DNA of 48,684 nt from Halobacteriales archaeon QS_8_69_26. Lineage in GTDB: Archaea > Halobacteriota > Halobacteria > Halobacteriales > SW-7-71-33. The notes below the pieces were generated by a model. That model was not told the origin of the DNA. It saw nothing but the letters and a program-made list of their open reading frames with translations, and did not search any database. Shown one piece after another: positions 17,018-24,691 of this stretch (positions are counted from its first letter, which is position 1; each line of letters starts with the position of its first letter). The position numbers and the translations under genes are program-made. Where the stretch lies: positions 1 to 48,684 of the forward strand of contig PXRX01000025.1 in NCBI GenBank assembly GCA_003023195.1. Reading direction: 5' to 3'.

Positions 17018-17608
17018 CTAGCTGTACCGGTCCTCCTCCCAGGGATTGGCGGTGTCGGAGTAGCCGCGTCGTTCCCAGTAGCCGAGTTCGGGTTCGGTGA
17101 GGAACTCGACGCCGTGGACCCACTTCGACCCCTTGTAGGCGTACTTGTGGGGGGTGACGACGCGGAGGGGGCCGCCGTGTTCCCGGGGGAGCGTGTCGCC
17201 GTCGTACTCCCAGGTGAACAGCACCTCCTCGCGCATGCACTCCGAGAGAGGTAGATCCGTCGTGTAGTCGTCGAGGCCGTAGAACATGACGTGCTCGGCG
17301 TCGTCGCGGACGCCCGCCCGTTCGGCGAGCGTCGGGAAGGTGACGCCGTGGAACTCGACGTCGAACTTGCTCCACCCGGTCACGCAGTGGAAGTCCTGGC
17401 GCTGCGTCTCGCTGGGCAGGTCGGTGAACTCCTCGAAGGAGTACGAGTGCTCCTCCTCGACGGCCCCCGTCACGGTGAACTCCCAGGTGTCCGGGTCCCA
17501 GTCGGGCGTGCCGCTCTTGGACAGCACCGGGAACTTCGACGTCTCCCGCTGTCCCGGCGGGAGGCGTTCGTCGCCGAACTCGCGGTACAGGTCCGTGACG
17601 TCCTTCAT
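17018..17608 (-). CDS. Molybdopterin-dependent oxidoreductase, sulfite-oxidase fold
   Basis: The 196-residue protein matches the core molybdopterin domain of the sulfite oxidase/MsrP family. It contains WEFTVTGAV, the Mo-ligand cysteine (Cys75) in DFHCVTGW, YTTDLPL, HGGPLRVVTPH and KWVHGVEF. There is no Tat signal or dimerisation domain, so it is probably cytoplasmic and of the short archaeal type. The start ATG at 17608 gives MKDVTDLYREF; the open frame before it is Pro/Arg-rich and looks non-coding. Confidence 0.9.
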   Translation of the reverse strand: MKDVTDLYREFGDERLPPGQRETSKFPVLSKSGTPDWDPDTWEFTVTGAVEEEHSYSFEEFTDLPSETQRQDFHCVTGWSKFDVEFHGVTFPTLAERAGVRDDAEHVMFYGLDDYTTDLPLSECMREEVLFTWEYDGDTLPREHGGPLRVVTPHKYAYKGSKWVHGVEFLTEPELGYWERRGYSDTANPWEEDRYS

Positions 17609-17860
17609 GCGTTCGAGTGGTGGAGCGCGAACCGTAGGCCTGACGGTACCGGGTTTTCGCTCACGGAGCGGGCCGCCTCCCGGCGAAAGGCTCACGTCCC
17701 CTGGTTCCCGACTGACCCTCGGGGCCCGCAGACCGCGGCCCTCGACGTTTTACATTCGTTATAGATCCGTCCGTTTGGACAAATTATTCTAACGATACCA
17801 AAGGTAGGTTTTTGCTACCCTCAGATCACTTTCTGTTGACACAAGGGTCCCCCGCCAGAC

Positions 17861-17870
17861 TTAAATAAAC
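17861..17870 (+). promoter_or_regulatory. TATA box of the ribbon-helix-helix gene
   Basis: TTAAATAAAC is centred about 28 bp before the ATG at 17894, as expected for a leaderless haloarchaeal gene. Confidence 0.6.
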
Positions 17871-17893
17871 CCCTTCCGAAACCCCGTTGATAG

Positions 17894-18109
17894 ATGCCCA
17901 AGGTAGAGATCACGATCCCGGAACACCTCGAAATGCAGATAACACAGATGGTCGAGCAGGGGGAGTTCGTCAACCGCGAGGAAGCGATAGAGGAACTCAT
18001 CTCGACCGGTCTGAAGGCCTACAAGGCGTCGGGTCCGATGGAGGACGACCAGGAACCCGGCCTCGAAGACGACGGTATGATGGGCCACGAAGACGAGTAC
18101 GTCTTCTAG
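17894..18109 (+). CDS. Ribbon-helix-helix (CopG-like) DNA-binding protein
   Basis: The 71-residue protein starts with a strand typical of ribbon-helix-helix dimers (KVEITIPEHLEMQI), followed by helices containing EFVNREEAIEELISTGLKAY. An acidic tail ends DEYVF. Such proteins bind DNA as dimers through the paired strand. No toxin gene is adjacent, so it is more likely a stand-alone regulator than an antitoxin. The upstream intergenic region (17609-17860) holds a small hairpin, GGTAG/CTACC, but no other gene. Confidence 0.8.
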   Translation: MPKVEITIPEHLEMQITQMVEQGEFVNREEAIEELISTGLKAYKASGPMEDDQEPGLEDDGMMGHEDEYVF

Positions 18110-18239
18110 TCTTCCTGTTCGGTTTCCGGATCCGCACCGGAGTTCGTTCGCGCGCGCCACGAGGAGTCCCGCGGATCGACCGGTCGACACGGGCCGCGGT
18201 TTGCGAGGCCGGTCCGCCGTCACCTGATCCGGTCCCGGA

Positions 18240-19028
18240 TCACCGGGGAGCCACGGTTCCGGAGTGTGGTGGCGGGAGCAACACCTCCGTGTCCGGGTGG
18301 TCCGCCCGCCACTCGCCCCACGTCGCGACCGTCGAGGGACGGATCCGGAGTTCGGCACCTTGCAGGGGCCCGCAGATGGCCTCCGCGAGCAGTTGGCTCC
18401 AGTACGAGCGGGTGTCCCGGTCGTACGTGACCAGGTTCCCCTGGTTCCTGACCTCGGCCTCGCCGGACCGGTCCGCGCCGAAGACGGTCCCGTCGTCCTC
18501 GCGGATCCGGGTCTGGAGACGCGGCGGCGTCCAGAGGAGGCCGCTGACGAGAAAGTCACGTGTCCGGCCAGCAACCCGCCGGTCGGCGACCACGCCGCTC
18601 CTGCAGAGTGGACAGTAGGTCACCATCGTCGGGCCACCGAAGTCGTCGTTGACGATTTCGTGGTGCCAGAGCACCGGGAGCGGGTAGGCGCGGGCCCGGC
18701 CGTCCCGTTCGAGTCCGACCACGCCGACGTCGTCGGTCAGGGCGTCGTACCGGTCCGGGATAGCCAGGCCCGACCAGTCCCCCTCGAAGGCGGGATCCAC
18801 GACGGCGTAGATGCCGGGGTCCCCGGAGACGTCCTCCTCGCAGACGTCGGGCGGGAGGCCGAGTTCCGCCACGGACCGCTCGCGGACGGGCGGGTCGTTC
18901 GTCGTCGGGGCGACGCACCCGGCGACCCCGCCGAGACCGGCGACCCCTGCGATCCGCCGGAGCAGGGTCCTGCGCCCGGTGCTCCCGCCCTTCCGGTACT
19001 CGCCCGATCCCCCTGGTCGCCGGTTCAC
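18240..19028 (-). CDS. DUF3179 lipoprotein, short paralog
   Basis: The 262-residue protein has a twin-Arg stretch (GRRTLLRR) followed by a lipobox GVAGC (Cys38), so it is probably Tat-exported and lipid-anchored. The DUF3179 core has WHHEIVND and the pair Cys139/Cys142 in TYCPLCRSG, then YDRDTRSYWSQ. It ends at the position where its upstream neighbour continues for about 140 more residues, so its C-terminal domain is missing. It also has an insert before YDRDT. The GTG start overlaps the neighbour's stop by four bases (GTGA), implying coupled translation. Confidence 0.8.
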   Translation of the reverse strand: MNRRPGGSGEYRKGGSTGRRTLLRRIAGVAGLGGVAGCVAPTTNDPPVRERSVAELGLPPDVCEEDVSGDPGIYAVVDPAFEGDWSGLAIPDRYDALTDDVGVVGLERDGRARAYPLPVLWHHEIVNDDFGGPTMVTYCPLCRSGVVADRRVAGRTRDFLVSGLLWTPPRLQTRIREDDGTVFGADRSGEAEVRNQGNLVTYDRDTRSYWSQLLAEAICGPLQGAELRIRPSTVATWGEWRADHPDTEVLLPPPHSGTVAPR

Positions 19029-20227
19029 GGCTCGTAGATGTCGGTGTCGGGGTTGAAGTCCGCCCAGGCGAACCAGAACATCGTCGTCGCGCCGCTGGCC
19101 TGGTCCAGCCGCCACCCCTCGTAGGGGCCCGAAACCGCCTCGCCCGTGGTGATGGTCCACTCGGAGTCGGCGCCCACCATCCGACCGTCGGAACCCGGTT
19201 CGAAGGTGACCGTCTCGCCGTCGAATTCCCGGACGTATGCGAACAGGCTCCCCTCGGGACCGGCGGCGACGACGACCGGGAGGTCCCCGACGGTGTCGCT
19301 GACCACGCCCGCCTCGGTCACCGCTTCGTAGGGGTAGGCTTTGGCCGCGTCATCGGTACTGACGCCGATCACGGTGGTCTTGGGGTGCAGGCGCCCGTCG
19401 ACGTCGCCGTTGCGGCCGATCCCCACCCGCTGGCTGTCCTCGTAGCCGGCGTAGGGGTCCCGCGAGTAGTTGCGGGGGCGTGCCGGGACGATGGTCTCGG
19501 ACTCCGGCGGCGGCAACAGGACGGCGGTGTCGGGGTGGTCCTCGCGCCACGCGCCAAGGGTCGTCAGCGAGGAGGGGAGTAGTTCCAGTTCCGTCCCCGT
19601 CTTCGGCCCGCGGATCGCGGTCGCGACGATCTGGCTCCAGAGGCTGTCGGTCGCCTCGTCGTACATCACGAGGTCGGACCGGTAGAGAAAGCCCGAGACG
19701 CCGAACGTCGTCGCCTCGCCGTCGACGACCCGCTTCGCGGTCATGCCGCTCCCGCACAGGGGGCAGTAGGTCACCAGTATCGGGCCGTCGAGGGCGTCGT
19801 TCACTATCTCGTGCCAGTTCAGGATCCGGAGGGGGTAGGCGCGGGCCTCGCCGCCGCGTTCGACGCCGATCACCTCGTTCTCTGGCGCCAGTTCCCCGTC
19901 GACGGTCGACCAGTCCTCCCCGAAGGCGGGCTTGGTGATCGCCGGGATGTCGTTCTTCCCCGCGCCGCGGTGGAGGTCGTCCTCCGGGACGGGCAGGTCA
20001 ACGTCGTCGGCGCCGATGGCGTTGACGTTCCGGTTCCCCGGTGGCGTTCCGGCCTCGGTTCGCGCCGCGTCGGTCCCACCGTTCCCACCGTCGCCGGGAG
20101 CGGCCGTGGTCACCGGGCCGTTCCCGCCGCCACGCCCGAGACAGCCGGCGATCCCACCCAGGAGGCCCGCCGCGGCGCCGGCGAGGTACCGGCGCCTGCT
20201 CGGTTCGCCTCTCTCGTCGGGGTCCAT
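19025..20227 (-). CDS. DUF3179 lipoprotein, full-length paralog
   Basis: The 400-residue protein opens with a twin-Arg signal (SRRRYLAG) and a lipobox GIAGC (Cys29), then a Gly/Thr-rich linker. The DUF3179 domain shows NWHEIVND, Cys155 and Cys158 in TYCPLCGSG, and YDEATDSLWSQ. The family's activity is unknown to me; the invariant CxxC and nearby His/Glu suggest a redox or metal site. It is first in a two-gene unit with its short paralog, and divergent (135 bp) from a TlpA-like gene and ccdA. Confidence 0.85.
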   Translation of the reverse strand: MDPDERGEPSRRRYLAGAAAGLLGGIAGCLGRGGGNGPVTTAAPGDGGNGGTDAARTEAGTPPGNRNVNAIGADDVDLPVPEDDLHRGAGKNDIPAITKPAFGEDWSTVDGELAPENEVIGVERGGEARAYPLRILNWHEIVNDALDGPILVTYCPLCGSGMTAKRVVDGEATTFGVSGFLYRSDLVMYDEATDSLWSQIVATAIRGPKTGTELELLPSSLTTLGAWREDHPDTAVLLPPPESETIVPARPRNYSRDPYAGYEDSQRVGIGRNGDVDGRLHPKTTVIGVSTDDAAKAYPYEAVTEAGVVSDTVGDLPVVVAAGPEGSLFAYVREFDGETVTFEPGSDGRMVGADSEWTITTGEAVSGPYEGWRLDQASGATTMFWFAWADFNPDTDIYEP

Positions 20228-20264
20228 GTCCGGGGGTAGGACCGACCCGGTATCAACCGACCGG

Positions 20265-20325
20265 GGTTGTGCGACACTGACTCACGAACGCAGGGCCTGG
20301 TTGTGCGGCGTCGACTCACGAACGC
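20265..20325. repeat. Imperfect 27-bp direct repeat in a divergent promoter region
   Basis: GGTTGTGCGACACTGACTCA followed by CGAACGC at 20265-20291 recurs with a few changes at 20299-20325. The period is 34 bp. It lies between the divergent DUF3179 and TlpA genes, so it may carry shared control sites or be a simple duplication. Confidence 0.5.
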
Positions 20326-20362
20326 CGCAGGGTAATTACGCAGTCGGCCCCCAGAAACGGAC

Positions 20363-20899
20363 ATGGACGCCTCCCGCAGACGACTCCTCGCGGCCGCCGG
20401 CGCCACGGTCACCGGACTGGCCGGCTGTCTCGGGGCGAGTGGGGACGGATCTCCCGGCGATGCGGGGGGCGACGGAGGCGACGCCGCCGACTCCGACCGA
20501 CTCTCGCTCCCGACGCTCGACGTCGGCGGGTCGCCCGGCGGCGAGGTGGTCGTGAACCCGGCGGGGACGGTGACCCTGCTCGACTTCTTCGCGACGTGGT
20601 GTGCCCCCTGCAAGCCCCAGATGGAAAACCTCCGGGGGATCCGCGAGCGGTTCCCGGAGCTCCACATGCTCTCCATCACGAACGAGGACGACGAGGCGGC
20701 GGTCCGGGAGTTCTGGCGCGACTACGAGGGCACCTGGCCGGTGGCGATGGACCCGGACCTGCAGACCAACCCGAAGTATGACGCAAGCCAGGTACCGACA
20801 CTGATCGTGCTGGACGCCGTCGACGAGGAGGTCTGGCGTCACGTCGGCCTCGCCGGCGAGGACGACGTCGCGGAGCAACTCCGGGCGGCCGGGGAGTGA
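20363..20899 (+). CDS. TlpA-like thioredoxin lipoprotein
   Basis: The 178-residue protein has twin arginines (SRRRLLAAAG) and a lipobox LAGC (Cys22), then a Gly/Asp linker and a thioredoxin fold. The active site is WCAPC (Cys80, Cys83) and the cis-proline is in QVPTL. TlpA/ResA proteins reduce disulfides outside the membrane using electrons from CcdA. The CcdA gene follows seven bases later, and two DUF3179 proteins with CxxC motifs are encoded divergently, which suggests the substrates. Confidence 0.9.
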   Translation: MDASRRRLLAAAGATVTGLAGCLGASGDGSPGDAGGDGGDAADSDRLSLPTLDVGGSPGGEVVVNPAGTVTLLDFFATWCAPCKPQMENLRGIRERFPELHMLSITNEDDEAAVREFWRDYEGTWPVAMDPDLQTNPKYDASQVPTLIVLDAVDEEVWRHVGLAGEDDVAEQLRAAGE

Positions 20900-20905
20900 T
20901 CCCCG

Positions 20906-21634
20906 GTGCTCCAGGCGCTCGACCCCGGAATCGCCGGACTGGACCCGAGGATCGGGTTCGCCTTCCTCGCGGGGGTGGCGACGTTCTTCGCGCCGTGTGC
21001 CTACCCACTCCTGCCGGGCTACGTCGCCTTCTTCGTCGGGAGCGAGGACGACGAGCCCCGCCCGGTTCCCCGACGACTCCTCTACGGCCTCTGGGTCGCC
21101 CTGGCCACGAGCCTCGGCTTCTTCGTCGTCTACGCCCTCCTCGCCGGGACCGCGGCGGCCGTCGGGACCCGAGCCCTGCGCAACGTTAGCGCCCTCGAAC
21201 TGGTCGTCGGGACCCTGCTGGTGGTCCTCGGTCTCGGGATGGCCACGGGTCGCCTGGAGGCATCGACGCTGCACGTTCGACTCCCGGAGCGACGGCGGTC
21301 GGTGGGCGGGTACTTCCTGTTCGGGGTCGTGTACGCCGCGGCGGCCGCCGGCTGTACCGCTCCCGTGTTCATCGGCGTCGCCACGTTCGCCCTCTCCAGC
21401 GATCCGGCCACCGCACTCGCGGTCTTCGCGGCCTACGCCGGCGGCATGAGCCTCCTGATGCTCGGGGTCACCGTGCTCGCGTCGGTCGGCCGGCAGGCCG
21501 TGCTCCGGCCCCTCTCGGGGCGTACCGAGCTGGTCACCAGGCTTGCCGGGGCGGCGCTGGTGCTGGCCGGTCTGTGGCAGATATACTTCTTCGTGGTCGA
21601 GTTCCGGGGGCTGGAAACGCTGGGGATCCTCTGA
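20906..21634 (+). CDS. ccdA: CcdA-type thiol:disulfide transmembrane transporter
   Basis: The 242-residue membrane protein has about six hydrophobic helices. The two redox cysteines are Cys31 in FFAPCAYPLLPGY and Cys150 in AAGCTAPV, each with a nearby proline as in CcdA/DsbD. It carries reducing power across the membrane to thioredoxin-like proteins. The GTG start is seven bases after the TlpA-like gene. The end of the gene lies inside a degenerate repeat (21622-21707). Confidence 0.92.
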   Translation: MLQALDPGIAGLDPRIGFAFLAGVATFFAPCAYPLLPGYVAFFVGSEDDEPRPVPRRLLYGLWVALATSLGFFVVYALLAGTAAAVGTRALRNVSALELVVGTLLVVLGLGMATGRLEASTLHVRLPERRRSVGGYFLFGVVYAAAAAGCTAPVFIGVATFALSSDPATALAVFAAYAGGMSLLMLGVTVLASVGRQAVLRPLSGRTELVTRLAGAALVLAGLWQIYFFVVEFRGLETLGIL

Positions 21635-21707
21635 GGATCGGACCGGCGGTGCGGGGGATCCTTTGAGGGTCGGAGCGGTGGGGATCCGCCGATGCTCCGA
21701 GCGGCGG
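21622..21707. repeat. Degenerate tandem repeat of about 28-32 bp, three copies, spanning the ccdA stop
   Basis: Copies begin GGGGATCC at 21622, 21654 and 21680 and share a following CGGAGCGG-like part. The first copy contains the last codons and TGA of ccdA, so the array looks like decayed duplications of the gene end. Confidence 0.55.
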
Positions 21708-21741
21708 GGCCGTCGACGGCCTACACTCGGGTCGTCCCGAC

Positions 21742-21891
21742 TCAGAGAGTCGCCGCCAGGGGCACCCCGAAGGCCACGACTGCACCGACCGCGAGCACCG
21801 CGTATCCGATCAGTACCTCGCGCTGACCGTACTCGCTCATCGGCGCGGTCACTCGCCCCTCGGTGCCCTCGTCGTCGGCGGTATCGTCCAT
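21742..21891 (-). CDS. Small single-helix membrane protein
   Basis: An ATG at 21891 gives a 49-residue protein: an acidic N-terminus (MDDTADDEGTEG), then MSEYGQREVLIGY and one membrane helix (AVLAVGAVVAFGVPLAATL). Small proteins of this design are common in haloarchaea. The open frame before the ATG has no acidic bias and is discounted. Function unknown. Confidence 0.6.
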   Translation of the reverse strand: MDDTADDEGTEGRVTAPMSEYGQREVLIGYAVLAVGAVVAFGVPLAATL

Positions 21892-21980
21892 ACTGGCGGC
21901 TTCGGCCGGGGCGTTCTTGTGCCTACCGGAACGGTTCGGCGATCCGGTTCCGGACCGCTCGACCCGGTGGCGGCCAAACC

Positions 21981-21990
21981 GTTTATTCAC
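21981..21990 (+). promoter_or_regulatory. TATA box of the small gene at 22010
   Basis: GTTTATTCAC is centred about 25 bp before the ATG at 22010, fitting a leaderless transcript. Confidence 0.55.
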
Positions 21991-22009
21991 GCGCCACGTA
22001 GTTCCCCCG

Positions 22010-22153
22010 ATGCCCCGGACCATCGAACTCGACGACGAACTGGCCGAGCGACTGGAGGGCCACCTCGAAGAGGACCAGACGCTCCCCGAACTGATCGAGG
22101 AACTGGTAACCATCTACGAGCAGAGCGGGACGTTCGCCGACGAAGGCCTCTGA
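22010..22153 (+). CDS. Small RHH-like/antitoxin-like haloarchaeal protein
   Basis: The 47-residue protein, starting MPRTIELDDELAERLEGHL, pairs a short strand with two acidic helices ending in YEQSGTFADEGL. It resembles short haloarchaeal proteins of the antitoxin-like ribbon-helix-helix kind. No toxin gene is adjacent. Leaderless TATA spacing supports the start. Confidence 0.7.
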   Translation: MPRTIELDDELAERLEGHLEEDQTLPELIEELVTIYEQSGTFADEGL

Positions 22154-22260
22154 CGCGGACCCGCCGCCGGTCACGGGAGGGTGCCTCACCGCAACCCCAG
22201 GGTAACGGTCTAACCAGCGCCACCCCCCTGCTTTTACTCCGGCGGGCCGTACCCGCGGGC

Positions 22261-23079
22261 GTGTGCACGCTCACGTTCGCCTGGCACGTCTTCGGTGAGG
22301 CACCGCTGGTGGTGGCGGCCAACCGCGACGAACTGCTCGACCGGGAGTCCCGGCCGCCGGAGCGGATCCACGACGGACGGGCCATCGTCGCCCCCGTGGA
22401 CGAGCAGGCCGGCGGGACGTGGATCGGGTACAACGACGCCGGCCTGTTCGCCGGGATAACCAACCGCTGGACCGCCGACGACCGCGAGGGCGAGCGATCG
22501 CGGGGCCTGTTGATGCGCGACGTGCTCGGCCAGGAGACGGCCCAGGCGGCGACCCGGCTGGTCGAACGGGAACTCGACGAGCGGGTCTACGAGGGGTTCA
22601 ACCTCGTCGTCGCCGACGGCATGGCCGCCGTTGCCGACCCTGGCTCCTACCTGGACCCCCCGACCCCCCAGGAGCGCGAGGACCCGGTCGCGGCGATGCT
22701 TATCGAACACGACGGCGGGGTCCACACGTCGATACTGGAACCGGGCGTCCACGTCGTCGTCAACGTCGGGGCCGACGGCAACTACGCCGTCCCAGAGGCC
22801 CGGCCCGAGGCCGGCCGCGCCCAGGCCGAGAACGCGGACCGGTTGCGGACCCACCTCACGCCGGAACCCGGCGAGACCGCGACCGGGTGGCGCGACCGCG
22901 CGAAGGCGGCCATCCGGGACCACGAGTTCGGCGTCTGCGTCCACCACGAGGAGCGCGGGTTCGGGACCCGCTCGTCGTCGGTGCTGACCTTCGGGGACGG
23001 CGGGGTGCGCTACGAGTACGCCGACGGCCCGCCCTGCACGACCGACTACGAGGACGTCGCGGCGACCGTCGGGGAGTGA
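22261..23079 (+). CDS. NRDE family (TANGO2-like) protein
   Basis: The 272-residue protein begins MCTLTF with Cys2, which would become the N-terminal nucleophile of an Ntn-hydrolase fold. It carries the family signature AANRDE (about 20-25), then GGTWIGYNDAGLFAGITNR and SRGLL. The eukaryotic relative TANGO2 has been linked to heme handling and secretory organisation; the archaeal role is open. The GTG at 22261 is chosen because it places Cys at position 2. Confidence 0.9.
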   Translation: MCTLTFAWHVFGEAPLVVAANRDELLDRESRPPERIHDGRAIVAPVDEQAGGTWIGYNDAGLFAGITNRWTADDREGERSRGLLMRDVLGQETAQAATRLVERELDERVYEGFNLVVADGMAAVADPGSYLDPPTPQEREDPVAAMLIEHDGGVHTSILEPGVHVVVNVGADGNYAVPEARPEAGRAQAENADRLRTHLTPEPGETATGWRDRAKAAIRDHEFGVCVHHEERGFGTRSSSVLTFGDGGVRYEYADGPPCTTDYEDVAATVGE

Positions 23080-23145
23080 AGCGATCGGTCGTGGCGGGAG
23101 GGGATCCGCCGGATATTTGACTCGACGGTGGTTCCCCTGGCGTCC

Positions 23146-23793
23146 ATGCCCGAGGACCACTACCACCGGGAGACCGTCGAGTGCCGACTCGAGCGATTGC
23201 GCGGGGAGTACGGGGAGTTCCCGGTGTTCGAGGAGGTAGAGATGCTCGAACCGGACCGGTTTGAGACGGTCCGCGCGGAGTTCGAGGACGGCCACTCCGG
23301 GGCGGGCTACGCCTGGGTCGTCCGGGAGCCCGCGGACGCGCCGCCGGTCGCCGAGTCGATGCCTGACTCCAACACGACCGAGCGACCGCAGGTGCTCCTG
23401 ATCCTCCACCGGGGCGACGACCGGGCGTGGTCGGTCGTCGGTGGCGGTCGCGAGGGCGACGAGACCTACGAGGCCGCGACCGTCCGCGAGGTACGAGAGG
23501 AAACCGGTATCGAGGTCGACCTGGGTGCGCCGTTCGCCGCCCACCGTGGGATCTTCCGGTCGGCGGACGACGCTGTCGACGCCGTCCTGCACGGACTCTG
23601 GGTGTCCTTCGACGCGACTTACGCCGGGGGGAGCCTGGCGATCCAGCCGGGGGAACTCCGCGGGGCGGCGTGGTTCGCCGACCCACCGGAGGACCTGGGG
23701 TACTGGAGCCAGTATCGCGGACGGGAGTGGTGGGACGACTACGAGCCCGCAGAGCGGTGGTGGGAGGAGTTCGACCGTCGGGACGACGGGTGA
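23146..23793 (+). CDS. NUDIX hydrolase
   Basis: The 215-residue protein has an N-terminal acidic helical region and a NUDIX domain. The catalytic box is about residues 99-121: [20 protein letters not shown] then TGIEV. This box binds Mg and cleaves nucleoside diphosphate-X substrates. A C-terminal segment is rich in Trp and Asp ([16 protein letters not shown]). The substrate cannot be predicted. The ATG at 23146 is preferred over 23128, which would add an uncharged leader. Confidence 0.88.
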   Translation: MPEDHYHRETVECRLERLRGEYGEFPVFEEVEMLEPDRFETVRAEFEDGHSGAGYAWVVREPADAPPVAESMPDSNTTERPQVLLILHRGDDRAWSVVGGGREGDETYEAATVREVREETGIEVDLGAPFAAHRGIFRSADDAVDAVLHGLWVSFDATYAGGSLAIQPGELRGAAWFADPPEDLGYWSQYRGREWWDDYEPAERWWEEFDRRDDG

Positions 23794-23857
23794 GACGCCT
23801 GTCACCCCGCATCGGACTTCCGGGTCGCTTATGTCCCGCGCCCGCCCGGGTCCGGGT

Positions 23858-24442
23858 ATGAGCGAGGATCCCGACCCGGGCGAGACCGCGGGGGACCGCC
23901 TGGAGGAGCGCCGACGGGACGACCTGGTCGACGCCCTCCTCGCGGCCGACGCCGTCCGCTTCGGCGAGTTCGAACTCTCCCACGGTGGGACGTCGGAGTA
24001 CTACGTCGACAAGTACCGCTTCGAGACCGATCCCCGCTGTCTGGACCTCCTGGCGGAGGCGTTCGCCGACCGGCTTGGCGAGGCGACGCCGGCAGGGGTG
24101 GCGCTCGGTGCGGTTCCGCTGGTGACGGCGACGGCACTGGCGGCCGACCGGCCGTACGTCATCGTCCGCAAGGCCGCGAAGGAGTACGGCACCGCGAACC
24201 GGGTCGAGGGCGAACTCGCCCACGGCGAGCGAGCCGTCGTCCTGGAGGACGTGGCGACGACGGGAACCTCGGCCGCCGAGGCCGTGGAGGCGCTCCGGGC
24301 CGCCGGCGCGGTCGTCGACCGGGTCCTCGTCGTCGTTGACCGCGAGGAGGGCGCGAGCGAGAAACTGGCGGGGATCGACTGCGAACTGGAAGTGCTGCTG
24401 ACGGCCGGGGACCTCCTCGCCGTCGCGGACCGGGAACCGTAG
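23858..24442 (+). CDS. pyrE: Orotate phosphoribosyltransferase
   Basis: This 194-residue enzyme forms OMP from orotate and PRPP in pyrimidine synthesis. It has the N-terminal [10 protein letters not shown] (orotate-site Lys), [18 protein letters not shown] and the PRPP loop [13 protein letters not shown] (about 127-139). An acidic N-terminal extension precedes the core. It is a true PyrE in length and motifs, unlike the regulatory PRTase gfcR downstream. Confidence 0.93.
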   Translation: MSEDPDPGETAGDRLEERRRDDLVDALLAADAVRFGEFELSHGGTSEYYVDKYRFETDPRCLDLLAEAFADRLGEATPAGVALGAVPLVTATALAADRPYVIVRKAAKEYGTANRVEGELAHGERAVVLEDVATTGTSAAEAVEALRAAGAVVDRVLVVVDREEGASEKLAGIDCELEVLLTAGDLLAVADREP

Positions 24443-24510
24443 TCCTGGACCACCACCGGACCGAGCGGGGATCCGGTCGAGTCGGCGGTGCGGGGACGAG
24501 GATCCGAACC

Positions 24511-24520
24511 GCTTTTATAG
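24511..24520 (+). promoter_or_regulatory. TATA box of thrS
   Basis: GCTTTTATAG predicts a transcript start near 24541, about 150 bases before the thrS ATG. The message would therefore have a long leader, which is unusual in haloarchaea. Confidence 0.55.
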
Positions 24521-24544
24521 GGACACCGGCAAGAGGTGACCACG

Positions 24545-24606
24545 ATGGCAGGTGGCCGCTTTACAGCACGGGCGTGAGCCCATCAAATCCACTACCCCAC
24601 CTGTCG
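24545..24606 (+). ncRNA. Candidate structured leader element of thrS
   Basis: A closing stem pairs CAGGTGG (24549-24555) with CCACCTG (24597-24603), extendable outward by one G-C and two G-U pairs. Inside it GGGC-GTGA-GCCC (24570-24581) forms a 4-bp hairpin with a GNRA-type loop. The predicted transcript would begin almost exactly at this element. A short frame, ATGGCAGGTGG to a TGA (MAGGRFTARA), starts inside it. This is a structural prediction only; the family is not recognised. Confidence 0.45.
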
Positions 24607-24647
24607 CCGTTCTCCTCGCCCGTTCGAACCGCCGGGGAGCCACGAGT

Positions 24648-24688
24648 CCCGCGGAGGCGGGGGAGAACCGACCGACCCACGAGGTGAG
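24648..24688 (+). promoter_or_regulatory. Second leader hairpin and Shine-Dalgarno of thrS
   Basis: CCCGC-GGAG-GCGGG (24648-24661) forms a short hairpin. GAGGTGAG at 24681-24688, four bases before the ATG, is a good Shine-Dalgarno sequence. Its AGGTG (24682-24686) could pair with CACCT (24598-24602) of the upstream element. Confidence 0.5.
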
Positions 24689-24691
24689 ACC

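Noticed and set aside
24545..24577. Ten-codon leader ORF (MAGGRFTARA) as a thrS attenuator peptide
   Set aside because: It has only one Thr codon, so classic attenuation by threonine starvation is unlikely; I treat the region as an RNA structure.
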